Shown here: positions 26,149 through 34,187 of the stretch, piece after piece
Numbering within the stretch: the stretch's first letter is position 1
How the letters are laid out: each line of letters begins with the position of its first letter
Assembly (NCBI RefSeq): GCF_002160985.1
Contig: NZ_NFLQ01000002.1
Span: 62,001-126,000 of the forward strand
Direction of reading: 5' to 3'
From: Lachnoclostridium sp. An118
Lineage (GTDB): Bacteria; Bacillota; Clostridia; Lachnospirales; Lachnospiraceae
Length of the DNA stretch: 64,000 nucleotides
The notes under the pieces: generated by a model
Databases searched by the model: none
What the model saw: the letters and a program-made list of their open reading frames with translations, nothing else
What the model was told of the DNA's origin: nothing
Made by a program: the position numbers and the translations under genes

Positions 26149-26477
26149 TGACAAGGAGGAGTACATAGATACCGGAAGCAAAGAGAGGAGATGGATGGTG
26201 GAAATCTCCGTGACGGATGTATGGAAGTAGCCTTCGAGCAGTGGACCGAACCCGGGCAGTGAGCTCTGTACAGCTGCAGTATACAGAGTGTTTCCGTACC
26301 TGGCAGTAGGCTCCAACGGTATTCCCCCGTTACGGGAAGCGGTATCGGAGTATCCGGCGCGGCAGAGCGCGGAGATGTTCCCGTACTGGCAGAGTGCAGA
26401 GATGAGAGGTCTCTGAATTTAGGTGGTAACACGGATGGATATTCGCCCTAAGCGTTTTGGCTTAGGGCTTCTTTATT
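26149..26477 (+). promoter_or_regulatory. T-box riboswitch of ilvBN, probable valine (GUA) specifier
   Basis: Starts with the conserved GACAAGGAGGAGTACAT. Stem I carries AGAGAGGAGATGG and GGTGGAAATCTCC (distal loop). The segment GGAAGTAGCCTTCGAGC fits the pattern specifier-ACC-TTYGAG, placing the specifier codon GTA at 26227-26229, which would read tRNA-Val. The T-box itself is AGGTGGTAACACGG (26421-26434). The terminator GCCCTAAGC/GCTTAGGGC (26445-26468) ends in TTCTTTATT. Uncharged tRNA would disrupt it and allow ilvB transcription. Confidence 0.9.
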
Positions 26478-26517
26478 CTATACTCCGTGTTTATAACGGT
26501 CATCAAGGAGGTATAGT

Positions 26518-28239
26518 ATGAAAAAAATTTCTGGAAACAAACTGCTTGTGAAAGCGCTGAAGGAGGAGGGAGTGGACACCATCTTCGGCTATCCCGGCGC
26601 CTGTACGATCGATATCAGTGATGAGCTCTATAAACAGGACTACACCAGGGTGATACTGCCCCGCCAGGAGGTGGCTCTCGTCCACGAGGCGGATGCCTAC
26701 GCCCGATCCACGGGAAAGGTGGGAGTATGCCTGGTGACCAGCGGCCCCGGCGCCACGAACCTGGTGACGGGACTTGCCACGGCAAACTACGACAGCGTTC
26801 CTCTTGTGTGCTTTACAGGACAGGTGGCAAGGCATCTCATAGGAAATGACGCCTTCCAGGAGGTGGATATCGTGGGCATCACAAGGAGCATCACGAAGTA
26901 CGGCGTCACAGTGCGCAACAGGGAGGACCTGGGAAGGATCATAAAGGAAGCCTTCTACATCGCCAGGACAGGACGTCCCGGCCCGGTACTCGTGGACCTG
27001 CCCAAGGACGTGATGGGAGAGCTGGGAAGTGCCGAGTACCCTTCTGAGGTCAATATAAGGGGCTACAAGCCCAATACCCACGTACATATCGGCCAGCTCA
27101 AGAGAGCCATCAAGATGCTCTCCAAGGCGGAGAGACCTCTGTTCCTGGCGGGCGGGGGCGTAAACATCGCTCACGCCGGTGAAGCCTTCACAGAGCTGGT
27201 GGAGAAGACAAGGGTTCCTGTGGTGACCACAGTCATGGGACGGGGCGCACTTCCCACAGGTCATCCCCTCTTTGTTGGCAACCTGGGCATGCACGGTGCC
27301 TATGCGGCCAACATGGCCGTGGACTCCTGCGACCTGCTCTTCTCCATTGGCACAAGGTTCAATGACAGGATCACGGGAAAGCTCCACTCCTTTGCTCCGA
27401 AGGCCAAGATCGTCCACATTGACATCGACACCTCCGCCATCTCCAGGAACGTGCAGGTGGATATCCCCATCGTGGCCGATGCAGGGGAGGCTATCGACAA
27501 GATGCTGGAGTATGTGGAGCCCTGTGAGACGAAGGAGTGGCAGGAGCAGATACAGGGGTGGAAGGAAGAGCATCCTCTGACTATGAAGAAAAAGCCCGTC
27601 ATGACACCCAAGGATATCCTGGATACCATCAACGAGATGTTCGAGGAGGCTATTGTGGTGACCGACGTGGGGCAGCATCAGATGTTCACCTCCCAGTTCC
27701 TTGAGATGACCCCCAGGAAGCAGCTCCTCATGTCCGGCGGTTTGGGGACCATGGGCTACGGCCTCCCCGGTGCCATCGGAGCCAAGATAGGCAATCCGGA
27801 CAAGACCGTCATCTCCATATCCGGGGACGGCGGCATGCAGATGAATATCCAGGAGCTGGCAACGGCTGTGCTGGAGGAGCTGCCCATCATAAGCTGTGTC
27901 TTCAACAACAGCGTGCTGGGCATGGTGCGCCAGTGGCAGAAGCTCTTCTACGGCAAGCGCTACTCCATGACCTGCCTGCGCTCCGGAGCGGCCTGCCGGG
28001 GGAAATGCGGCGAGGTGGAGTGCCCGCCCTACACGCCTGACTTTGTGAAGCTGGCGGAGAGCTACGGGGCAAAAGGCATCCGGGTGACGAAGAAGGAGGA
28101 GATACGCCCTGCCTTCGAGGAGGCTGCAAAGAGCAAAAAGACCCCTTATATCATCGAGTTCCTCATTGACCCGGAGGACCTGGTATATCCCATGATCCAG
28201 CCCGGCGGAACACTGAAGGAAATGATCATGGACTGCTAG
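26518..28239 (+). CDS. ilvB: acetolactate synthase large subunit
   Basis: A 573-residue ThDP enzyme for the first common step of branched-chain amino acid synthesis. Motifs: GYPGACTIDISDELY near the N terminus, the catalytic Glu in LPRQEVALVHEADAYAR, GPGATNLVTGLATA, and the ThDP motif SGDGGMQMNIQELATA with FNNSVLGMVRQW. Odd: between the YS and PDF of the substrate-access loop is an insertion with four cysteines (Cys486, 493, 497, 502; CLRSGAACRGKCGEVEC). AAGGAGG precedes the ATG. Forms an operon with ilvN under T-box control. Confidence 0.96.
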   Translation: MKKISGNKLLVKALKEEGVDTIFGYPGACTIDISDELYKQDYTRVILPRQEVALVHEADAYARSTGKVGVCLVTSGPGATNLVTGLATANYDSVPLVCFTGQVARHLIGNDAFQEVDIVGITRSITKYGVTVRNREDLGRIIKEAFYIARTGRPGPVLVDLPKDVMGELGSAEYPSEVNIRGYKPNTHVHIGQLKRAIKMLSKAERPLFLAGGGVNIAHAGEAFTELVEKTRVPVVTTVMGRGALPTGHPLFVGNLGMHGAYAANMAVDSCDLLFSIGTRFNDRITGKLHSFAPKAKIVHIDIDTSAISRNVQVDIPIVADAGEAIDKMLEYVEPCETKEWQEQIQGWKEEHPLTMKKKPVMTPKDILDTINEMFEEAIVVTDVGQHQMFTSQFLEMTPRKQLLMSGGLGTMGYGLPGAIGAKIGNPDKTVISISGDGGMQMNIQELATAVLEELPIISCVFNNSVLGMVRQWQKLFYGKRYSMTCLRSGAACRGKCGEVECPPYTPDFVKLAESYGAKGIRVTKKEEIRPAFEEAAKSKKTPYIIEFLIDPEDLVYPMIQPGGTLKEMIMDC

Positions 28240-28255
28240 AAAGGAGGAGAGTAGA

Positions 28256-28765
28256 ATGAGCAATGGAATGAAAAAAAGATGGATATCCCTTTACGTGGAG
28301 AACCAGGTGGGTGTTCTCTCGAAAATTTCAGGACTTTTCTCCGCAAAGTCCTACAATATGGACAGTCTGACCGTGGGGACCACGGAGGACCCCACCGTGT
28401 CCAGGATGACGATTGCCACGGTCAGCGACGACGAGACCTTCGAGCAGATCAAGAAGCAGCTCAACCGGCTGGTGGAGGTCATCAAGGTCATAGATTTTAC
28501 AGACATTTTTGTCAGGATGAAGGAAATCCTGTATATAAAGGTGAAAAACTGCAGCGCTGAGGACAAGGTGGAGGCCTTCCAGATCGCGGAGACCTTCAAG
28601 GCAAAGGTCATCGATTACGGAAAGGACAGCCTTCTTTTGGAGTTCGTGCAGACAGCTACTAAAAATGATGCCGTGATCAAGCTCATGAAGGAGGAGTTCA
28701 GGAGCATTGAGGTGGTGCGTGGAGGAAGCGTGGGGATCGAGTCCATCAGTATGATGGAGAGGTAG
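28256..28765 (+). CDS. ilvN: acetolactate synthase small (regulatory) subunit
   Basis: A 169-residue protein. The N-terminal ACT domain (WISLYVENQVGVLSKISGLF; RGYNIDSL-like YNMDSLTVG) binds valine for feedback, and the C-terminal half (EAFQIAETFKAKVIDYGKDS) completes the typical IlvN fold. Starts 16 bp after ilvB with AAAGGAGGAG. Confidence 0.95.
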   Translation: MSNGMKKRWISLYVENQVGVLSKISGLFSAKSYNMDSLTVGTTEDPTVSRMTIATVSDDETFEQIKKQLNRLVEVIKVIDFTDIFVRMKEILYIKVKNCSAEDKVEAFQIAETFKAKVIDYGKDSLLLEFVQTATKNDAVIKLMKEEFRSIEVVRGGSVGIESISMMER

Positions 28766-28834
28766 CCCCTGCCTGGGTTTGCGAGGCGTTCAGAGCGCTC
28801 TCTGAAATTGGATGCAAAAAAACAGAGCGCACTC

Positions 28835-28863
28835 TTGAATTTTGCGGATGACCGTACTATAAT
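28835..28863 (+). promoter_or_regulatory. promoter of ilvE
   Basis: TTGAAT (28835-28840), 17-bp spacer, TATAAT (28858-28863). ilvE therefore has its own promoter apart from the T-box transcript. Confidence 0.85.
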
Positions 28864-28921
28864 GAAAAAAGATCAAGAAGATAAGCATTGACCAATAAAA
28901 CACAGAACGGGGGAATTATCC

Positions 28922-29947
28922 ATGGAAAAAAAGAATATCGACTGGTCTAATCTCGGATTTGCCTACATGCAGACCGATAAGAGATACGTTTCCAACTATA
29001 AGGATGGAGCCTGGGATGAGGGTACACTGACATCCGACGCAAATATCGTGCTCAACGAGTGTGCCTGTGTCCTCCAGTACGCGCAGACATGCTTTGAAGG
29101 ACTGAAGGCCTACACGACGGAGGACGGACATATCGTTACTTTCCGCCCGGATCTGAACGCACAGAGGATGGCGGCCTCCGCCCAGAGACTGGAGATGCCG
29201 GTATTCCCGGAGGACCGCTTTGTTGAGGCTGTCCACAAAGTAGTAGAGGCGAATGCGGCCTACGTTCCGCCCTACGGATCAGGAGCTACTTTATATATCC
29301 GGCCCTACATGTTCGGCTCAAACGCCGTCATCGGAGTAAAGCCGGCTGAGGAGTATCAGTTCCGCGTGTTCACCACGCCGGTAGGACCCTACTTCAAGGG
29401 CGGTGCAAAGCCGATCACCATCCGCGTGTGTGACTACGACAGGGCGGCTCCCCACGGGACAGGCCATGTGAAAGCCGGCCTGAACTATGCCATGAGCCTG
29501 TACGCCATCGTTGACGCCCACGAGAAGGGCTTTGACGAGAACATGTATCTGGACTCAGCCACAAGGACGAAGGTGGAGGAGACAGGAGGGGCAAACTTCC
29601 TCTTCGTGACAAAGGATAACACGGTCGTTACGCCCAAGTCCCCGACGATCCTTCCGTCCATCACAAGGCGCTCCCTTCTCTATGTGGCAGAGCACTACCT
29701 GGGACTGAAGACTGAGGAGAGAGAGGTCTATATGGACGAGGTCAAGGATTTTGCAGAGTGCGGCCTTTGCGGAACGGCGGCAGTCATCTCCCCGGTCGGA
29801 AAGATCGTGGACCACGACAGGGAAATCTGCTTCCCCAGCGGCATGGAGAAGATGGGACCGGTCATCCAGAAGCTGTACGACACGCTGACAGGCATCCAGA
29901 TGGGTCACATCGAGGCTCCGGAGGGATGGATACACAAGATCTGCTAA
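28922..29947 (+). CDS. ilvE: branched-chain amino acid aminotransferase
   Basis: A 341-residue fold-type IV PLP enzyme that interconverts Val/Leu/Ile and their 2-oxo acids with glutamate. CFEGLKAYTTEDGHIVTFRP, YIRPYMFGS, the PLP-lysine region ATRTKVEETGGANF, and CGTAAVISPVG (PLP phosphate loop) are present. Length fits the longer Firmicutes/eukaryote-like form. It complements ilvBN upstream; ilvC, ilvD and leu genes are not in the window. Confidence 0.95.
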   Translation: MEKKNIDWSNLGFAYMQTDKRYVSNYKDGAWDEGTLTSDANIVLNECACVLQYAQTCFEGLKAYTTEDGHIVTFRPDLNAQRMAASAQRLEMPVFPEDRFVEAVHKVVEANAAYVPPYGSGATLYIRPYMFGSNAVIGVKPAEEYQFRVFTTPVGPYFKGGAKPITIRVCDYDRAAPHGTGHVKAGLNYAMSLYAIVDAHEKGFDENMYLDSATRTKVEETGGANFLFVTKDNTVVTPKSPTILPSITRRSLLYVAEHYLGLKTEEREVYMDEVKDFAECGLCGTAAVISPVGKIVDHDREICFPSGMEKMGPVIQKLYDTLTGIQMGHIEAPEGWIHKIC

Positions 29948-29960
29948 CAGAGCTGACAGA

Positions 29961-30003
29961 AAGACACTGTGAGGATACAAAATCCCCGCAGTGTCTTTTT
30001 TTG
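29961..30003 (+). terminator. terminator after ilvE
   Basis: AGACACTG/CAGTGTCT stem around an imperfect GAGGAT...ATCCCC inner helix, followed by a run of Ts. Separates ilvE from the convergent ABC operon. Confidence 0.83.
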
Positions 30004-30038
30004 GTGGTGCGCCCGGCAGGCATTGAGCGGCTGTCCCG

Positions 30039-30884
30039 CTATTTGATATCCCTTTTCCGGAAGCTAGCGGCTCCCAGTACGGCAGGTACGAGAAGGAAGC
30101 AGAAGCCCACCAGGGCGGCCCGCATAAGAGTTCCCCTGTCCGGGTCCTGGGTGAGAGCGGTCATGCACATGTCCGGCAGGTAGTCTGACAGAGTGACTGT
30201 CCTGTCGAGAAAATGGTGGATGAGCATCTCGCCGAGAGTGACCAGGAGGGAGGTGAATTCCAGGAAGCAGATGTTGGCGGCCAGAGAGCCTCCGCTTTGC
30301 CGGATCAGGATGCTGAACATGACAAAGAGGGACACGTAGGAGGCGCCCAGCAGCAGTTCCAGAGCTCCTTTCAGCAGCAGCTGGGAAGCATAGGAGCCGG
30401 ACACATCCCCGAAGCCCCACAGTGCGGTGGCGGTCAAAGTGGCGGCCAGGACAAACACCAGGGTAAAGAGGATGGAGGCCAGGATGCCTACAAGCAGCTT
30501 GGACAGATAGATCTTCAGCCGGCTGTAATTCCGGGAGGCGATGATCTTGACTGTCCCGTTGTTGAACTCCCTCCCGACAAAGAGAGAGATGAGGACAGAC
30601 ATGAGCAGCGTGGTGTTGCCGGCGAAGAAGGTCAGTAGCTGGCCGGAGGCACTGAGCTGGTCGTGGCCTGTGGGAATGCCCTCCACGGACACATTCATGC
30701 CCGCGTCGTCGAGGGCGGCCTGCTCCTGGGAGAGCTGGGCTTCCATGGAGTCCCCGGCCAGCTTGTAGGTGAAGTCCAGCAGATAGACAGTGCCGACAGC
30801 CAGGAGGATGTTGATGAACAGCAGTATCCAGAAATACTTTGCCTTTCTCAGTTTAAAAATGTCGCTTCTTATTAAATTTAACAT
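30039..30884 (-). CDS. ABC-2 type transporter permease
   Basis: A 281-residue integral membrane protein with about six helices (FWILLFINILLAVGTVYLL; FAGNTTLLMSVLISLFVG; VGILASILFTLVFVLAATL; ALVGFCFLLVPAVLGAASF). NLIRSDIFKLRKAKYFWIL at the N terminus is typical of permeases in bacitracin/lantibiotic-immunity-type exporters. Its start overlaps the ATPase stop by 7 bp. Substrate unknown. Confidence 0.88.
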   Translation of the reverse strand: MLNLIRSDIFKLRKAKYFWILLFINILLAVGTVYLLDFTYKLAGDSMEAQLSQEQAALDDAGMNVSVEGIPTGHDQLSASGQLLTFFAGNTTLLMSVLISLFVGREFNNGTVKIIASRNYSRLKIYLSKLLVGILASILFTLVFVLAATLTATALWGFGDVSGSYASQLLLKGALELLLGASYVSLFVMFSILIRQSGGSLAANICFLEFTSLLVTLGEMLIHHFLDRTVTLSDYLPDMCMTALTQDPDRGTLMRAALVGFCFLLVPAVLGAASFRKRDIK

Positions 30885-31618
30885 GCCTGTTTCCCTCCGA
30901 TCCTGCTTAAAAAGTAGTCTTCCAGATCAATGTCCTGGCGGCCGGTCCCCGCGCACCTGCGCCACAGATCCTCCTCTGTGAACTCCTCGATCAGCTTCCC
31001 GTGGTGGATGATGCCGTAGCGGGTGGCAAATTTGGACAGTTCTCCAAGGATGTGGCTGGATACGAGGACTGTGATGCCTTTTTCCTGGTTCAGCTTCAAG
31101 ATCAGGTCCCGGACCTCCTTCATGCCCTCCGGGTCCAGGCCGTTGGTGGGCTCATCCAGGATGAGGAGCTCCGGGTCCCCTATGAGCGCGATGGCGATGG
31201 CCAGGCGCTGTTTCATGCCGAGCGAGAAGTTCCTGCACTTTTTCTTCCCTGTATGAGTCAGACCGACCAGCTTGAGCAGGTCCTCTGTGTGGGAGAAATC
31301 GTGGAGCCCCTGGAGCTTGGAGAAAGCGACGATGTTCTCCCGGGCGGTCATGCCGGGATAGAAGGCCGGCGCCTCGATGACTGTGCCGATCCTGCGGCGC
31401 CCCTCCAGGAGACTGCCGTTCCCGAAGAGCTGGATGCTGCCGTCGCTGGGGGCGGCAAGGCCGGTCACCATGCGGATGAGAGTTGTCTTTCCGGCTCCGT
31501 TTTTTCCGATAAATCCGTAGATGTCCCCCTTATATATGGTCATGGACAGATTTTCTACAACGGCTCGGTGGCCGTAGCGTTTTGTGAGGTGGTTTGTCTT
31601 TAAGATCACTTGTTCCAT
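30878..31618 (-). CDS. ABC transporter ATP-binding protein (BcrA-like)
   Basis: A 246-residue ATPase. Walker A is GKNGAGKTT, signature NFSLGMKQRLAIAIALIG, Walker B LLILDEPTNGLDPEG, and the switch His is in VSSHIL. Sequence type matches the BcrA/NatA group that pairs with the adjacent ABC-2 permease for export or antimicrobial resistance. ATG at 31618 is chosen over a much longer open frame because MEQVILKTNHLTKRYG is the normal domain start and AAGGAGG precedes it. No dedicated regulator gene is adjacent. Confidence 0.93.
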   Translation of the reverse strand: MEQVILKTNHLTKRYGHRAVVENLSMTIYKGDIYGFIGKNGAGKTTLIRMVTGLAAPSDGSIQLFGNGSLLEGRRRIGTVIEAPAFYPGMTARENIVAFSKLQGLHDFSHTEDLLKLVGLTHTGKKKCRNFSLGMKQRLAIAIALIGDPELLILDEPTNGLDPEGMKEVRDLILKLNQEKGITVLVSSHILGELSKFATRYGIIHHGKLIEEFTEEDLWRRCAGTGRQDIDLEDYFLSRIGGKQAC

Positions 31619-31669
31619 GTGTGTGCCTCCTTCTTTTAGATTGTATTTGTGTATTATTAATGTAGTACA

Positions 31670-31698
31670 ATAATATAATAAGACAGATGAAATGTCAA
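31670..31698 (-). promoter_or_regulatory. promoter of the ABC exporter operon
   Basis: Minus strand TTGACA (31698-31693), 17-bp spacer, TATTAT (31675-31670). Downstream, ATTGTA...TACAAT forms a loose dyad that could be an operator. Confidence 0.82.
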
Positions 31699-31795
31699 GC
31701 ATGTCTTGCCTTTTTTTTCGTATGCAGTTAAACTTAGTTCTGGATAAAGGCAGTCCTGCCGGGGCGGGCTGCTGTTTCGGGAAAAGGAGGCTGCC

Positions 31796-32782
31796 ATGAC
31801 GGACCAGTATGGAAGACAGATCGATTATATGAGGATTTCTGTGACGGACCGCTGTAATCTGCGCTGTATCTACTGCATGCCCGAGGAGGGGGTGGAGCAG
31901 ACCTCCCACGGAGAAATCCTCACCTACGGGGAGATCGCGAGGGTAGCGAAGGCTGCGGCGGGGCTTGGCGTTACCCGGGTCAGACTGACAGGGGGAGAGC
32001 CACTTGTGAGGAGAGATCTGGGCAGACTGGTGTCTATGCTGACGGCTCTCGACCAGGTGGAGGAGGTGGCCCTGACCACCAACGGCGTCCTCCTGGGGGA
32101 GCAGATCGAGGAGCTGGCGGCAGCAGGCCTGGGCTCTGTGAACATCAGCCTGGATACCCTGGAGCGGGAGCAGTATGCCTGTGTTGCCAGGAGAGACGAA
32201 CTGGACAGGGTCCTCCTGAGCCTGGAGAAGATGAGAGAGTATCCATGGATACAGGTAAAGCTCAACTGTGTCCCCCTGGCCGGGTACAATGAGGACCAGT
32301 GGTGCCGCCTGGCGGAGCTGGCAGGGGAGAGGGATATGGACGTCCGGTTCATCGAGATGATGCCCCTGGGACTTGGGGAAAAATTCCCTCTGTGCAGCCA
32401 GGAGACAGTGCTTCAAAGGCTGCGGGAGGCATTTGGGCCTGAAAGGCCGGCCAAGGGGAAAGATGCTCTGGCCGGAAGAGGCCCTGCCTTCTACGTGACC
32501 TTTGAGGGCTTCCGGGGCAGGGTGGGATTTATCAGTGCGCTCTCCCACAAGTTCTGCGGCTCCTGTAACCGGGTCCGGCTCAGCGCGGAGGGGTTCCTAA
32601 AGCCCTGCCTCCAGTATGAGGGGGGGACGGATCTGCGGCGGCTCCTCCGGCAGGGGGCGTCTGAACAGGAGATTGCCGGCGCGATCCGGCAGGCAGTCTG
32701 GGAGAAGCCGGCCTGCCACCAGTTTGAACAGCCCCGGGGGGAGGGAACAGAGAAGAAAAACATGAACAGGATCGGAGGATAA
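31796..32782 (+). CDS. moaA: GTP 3',8-cyclase MoaA
   Basis: A 328-residue radical-SAM enzyme for the first step of molybdenum cofactor synthesis. The N-terminal cluster motif is CNLRCIYC (Cys20, 24, 27), then RLTGGEPLVRRDL. The C-terminal second cluster has FCGSCNRVRLSAEGFLKPC, and the protein ends in the conserved Gly-Gly tail (MNRIGG) needed for activity. AAAGGAGG precedes the ATG. It sits 4 bp before a MOSC-MogA fusion gene. Confidence 0.95.
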   Translation: MTDQYGRQIDYMRISVTDRCNLRCIYCMPEEGVEQTSHGEILTYGEIARVAKAAAGLGVTRVRLTGGEPLVRRDLGRLVSMLTALDQVEEVALTTNGVLLGEQIEELAAAGLGSVNISLDTLEREQYACVARRDELDRVLLSLEKMREYPWIQVKLNCVPLAGYNEDQWCRLAELAGERDMDVRFIEMMPLGLGEKFPLCSQETVLQRLREAFGPERPAKGKDALAGRGPAFYVTFEGFRGRVGFISALSHKFCGSCNRVRLSAEGFLKPCLQYEGGTDLRRLLRQGASEQEIAGAIRQAVWEKPACHQFEQPRGEGTEKKNMNRIGG

Positions 32783-32786
32783 AAGA

Positions 32787-33731
32787 TTGAGCAGACTTTT
32801 GGAGATATGTATCAGCAAAGAGAGAGGAACCGCCAAGGTCCCTGTGGGGGAGGCTGTCCTCATGGAGGGCTGGGGACTGGAGGGGGATGCCCACGCGGGA
32901 AACTGGCACCGCCAGGTGAGCCTTCTCTCTTTTGAGAAGATAGAGGAGTTCCGCAGGAGAGGAGCAGAGGTAGACCCGGGTGCCTTTGGGGAAAATCTTA
33001 TTATAGAAGGGATGGAGCTCAGGGCGCTTCCGGTGGGCACCCGCTTCCACATCGGGGAGGCGGTCCTTGAGCTGACCCAGATCGGCAAGGAATGCCACAG
33101 CCACTGCGAAATATATAAGAAGATGGGGGACTGCATCATGCCAAGAGAGGGCGTGTTTGCCCAGGTGATAAAGGGGGGGCGCATCCAAAAGGGAGACCAG
33201 GTGCAAGCAGAGATGCCTGCGCCGGACCTTCCTTTTACCGCGGCTGTGATCACCCTCAGCGACAAGGGAGCCAAGGGGGAACGGGAGGACAGGAGCGGCC
33301 CGCTGGTGGCCGGGATGCTGGCGCAGGCGGGCTATGAGGTCAAAGAGCAGCTGCTCCTGGCCGATGGTGTGGAACCTCTGAAGAGCCAGCTCATCCGTCT
33401 GGCGGACCAGCGGCAGGTCCATGTGATCTTTACCACGGGGGGCACCGGCTTTTCGCCCAGGGACCTGACACCGGAAGCCACCATCGCTGCCTGCGACCGG
33501 ATGGCTGACGGCATCGCGCAGGCCATACGGAACTATTCCATGTCCATCACCCCAAGGGCTATGTTCAGCCGGGCTGTGTCCGGCATCCGCGGCGGGACGT
33601 TGATCGTCAATCTCCCTGGCAGCCCCAAGGCGGTGAGAGAGGCGCTGGACTATCTTCTTCCTCATTTGGACCATGGATTGGAGATCCTGAGGGGGACGGC
33701 CCGGGAATGTGCCCGCGATTACGAAAAATAG
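32787..33731 (+). CDS. MOSC domain fused to MogA/MoaB-type molybdopterin protein
   Basis: A 314-residue two-domain protein. Residues 1-145 are a MOSC domain (GLEGDAHAGNWHRQVSLLS; FGENLIIEG; GKECHSHCEIY, with the conserved Cys). Residues 150-314 are a MogA/MoaB domain (AAVITLSDKGAKGEREDRSG; VIFTTGGTGFSPRDLTPEAT; LIVNLPGSPKAV), which adenylylates molybdopterin. MOSC domains act in sulfur transfer to, or handling of, metal cofactors. The start is TTG, supported by GGAGGAT 7 bp upstream and by protein alignment to the domain start. Confidence 0.92.
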   Translation: MSRLLEICISKERGTAKVPVGEAVLMEGWGLEGDAHAGNWHRQVSLLSFEKIEEFRRRGAEVDPGAFGENLIIEGMELRALPVGTRFHIGEAVLELTQIGKECHSHCEIYKKMGDCIMPREGVFAQVIKGGRIQKGDQVQAEMPAPDLPFTAAVITLSDKGAKGEREDRSGPLVAGMLAQAGYEVKEQLLLADGVEPLKSQLIRLADQRQVHVIFTTGGTGFSPRDLTPEATIAACDRMADGIAQAIRNYSMSITPRAMFSRAVSGIRGGTLIVNLPGSPKAVREALDYLLPHLDHGLEILRGTARECARDYEK

Positions 33732-33817
33732 AGAGAAAATTCCCGCTTGTCTTTAGCGGCAGATGAGAGTAAACTGATGCTAGAACGACAGCCCGGGCAG
33801 GGCAGGAGGAGAGAGAG

Positions 33818-34111
33818 ATGAAGATTTACGACACAGTAAAAAAGGAAGACGTGGAGATCGCTGATCACAAGGAGCTCATCAAGATCATGCAGGACGGACG
33901 CCAGGTGGATCTGTACCTGAAGGAGAAAAAGTCGGATGAGGACGGGTACATGACCTGGGATGTGGAGCACTGGTCCAGCGTTGCCCCCAAGCGCTTTATC
34001 CGCTGCTATTCCCTGGAGGGAAGAGTGCTGGGAGAGTCGACGGGCCACAATATCTACGACCTGGAGAACGAATTCCGCCCTGCGGAGGCTGCAAAGATCG
34101 AACTGAGCTAA
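33818..34111 (+). CDS. small conserved-looking protein of unknown function
   Basis: A 97-residue, acidic, soluble protein with no signal peptide or membrane segment. MKIYDTVKKEDVEIADHKEL and YMTWDVEHWSSVAP are its notable segments. GGAGGAGAGAG gives a strong ribosome site and codon use matches neighbours, so it is a real gene. I do not recognise a family. It stands between the molybdenum-cofactor genes and a shared terminator. Confidence 0.75.
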   Translation: MKIYDTVKKEDVEIADHKELIKIMQDGRQVDLYLKEKKSDEDGYMTWDVEHWSSVAPKRFIRCYSLEGRVLGESTGHNIYDLENEFRPAEAAKIELS

Positions 34112-34141
34112 AAGAGCGTGCTGAGAGCGGACATGCAAAGA

Positions 34142-34187
34142 GAAGATCCCGGAGAAGAGAAAATGGCTCCGAGGTCTTCTTTTTTTA
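34142..34187 (+). terminator. terminator after the 97-residue protein gene
   Basis: GAAGATCCCGGAG/CTCCGAGGTCTTC stem with a 12-nt loop and eight Ts. It touches the stop of the convergent rluA-like gene. Confidence 0.88.

Noticed and set aside
28790-28833. CAGAGCG-rich dyad after ilvN as a terminator
   Set aside because: Pairing is ambiguous and no T-tract follows, so a terminator call is not supported.
30878-32548. 556-codon version of the minus-strand ABC ATPase
   Set aside because: The extra 310 N-terminal residues are antisense to moaA and non-homologous; the domain starts at 31618 with a good ribosome site.
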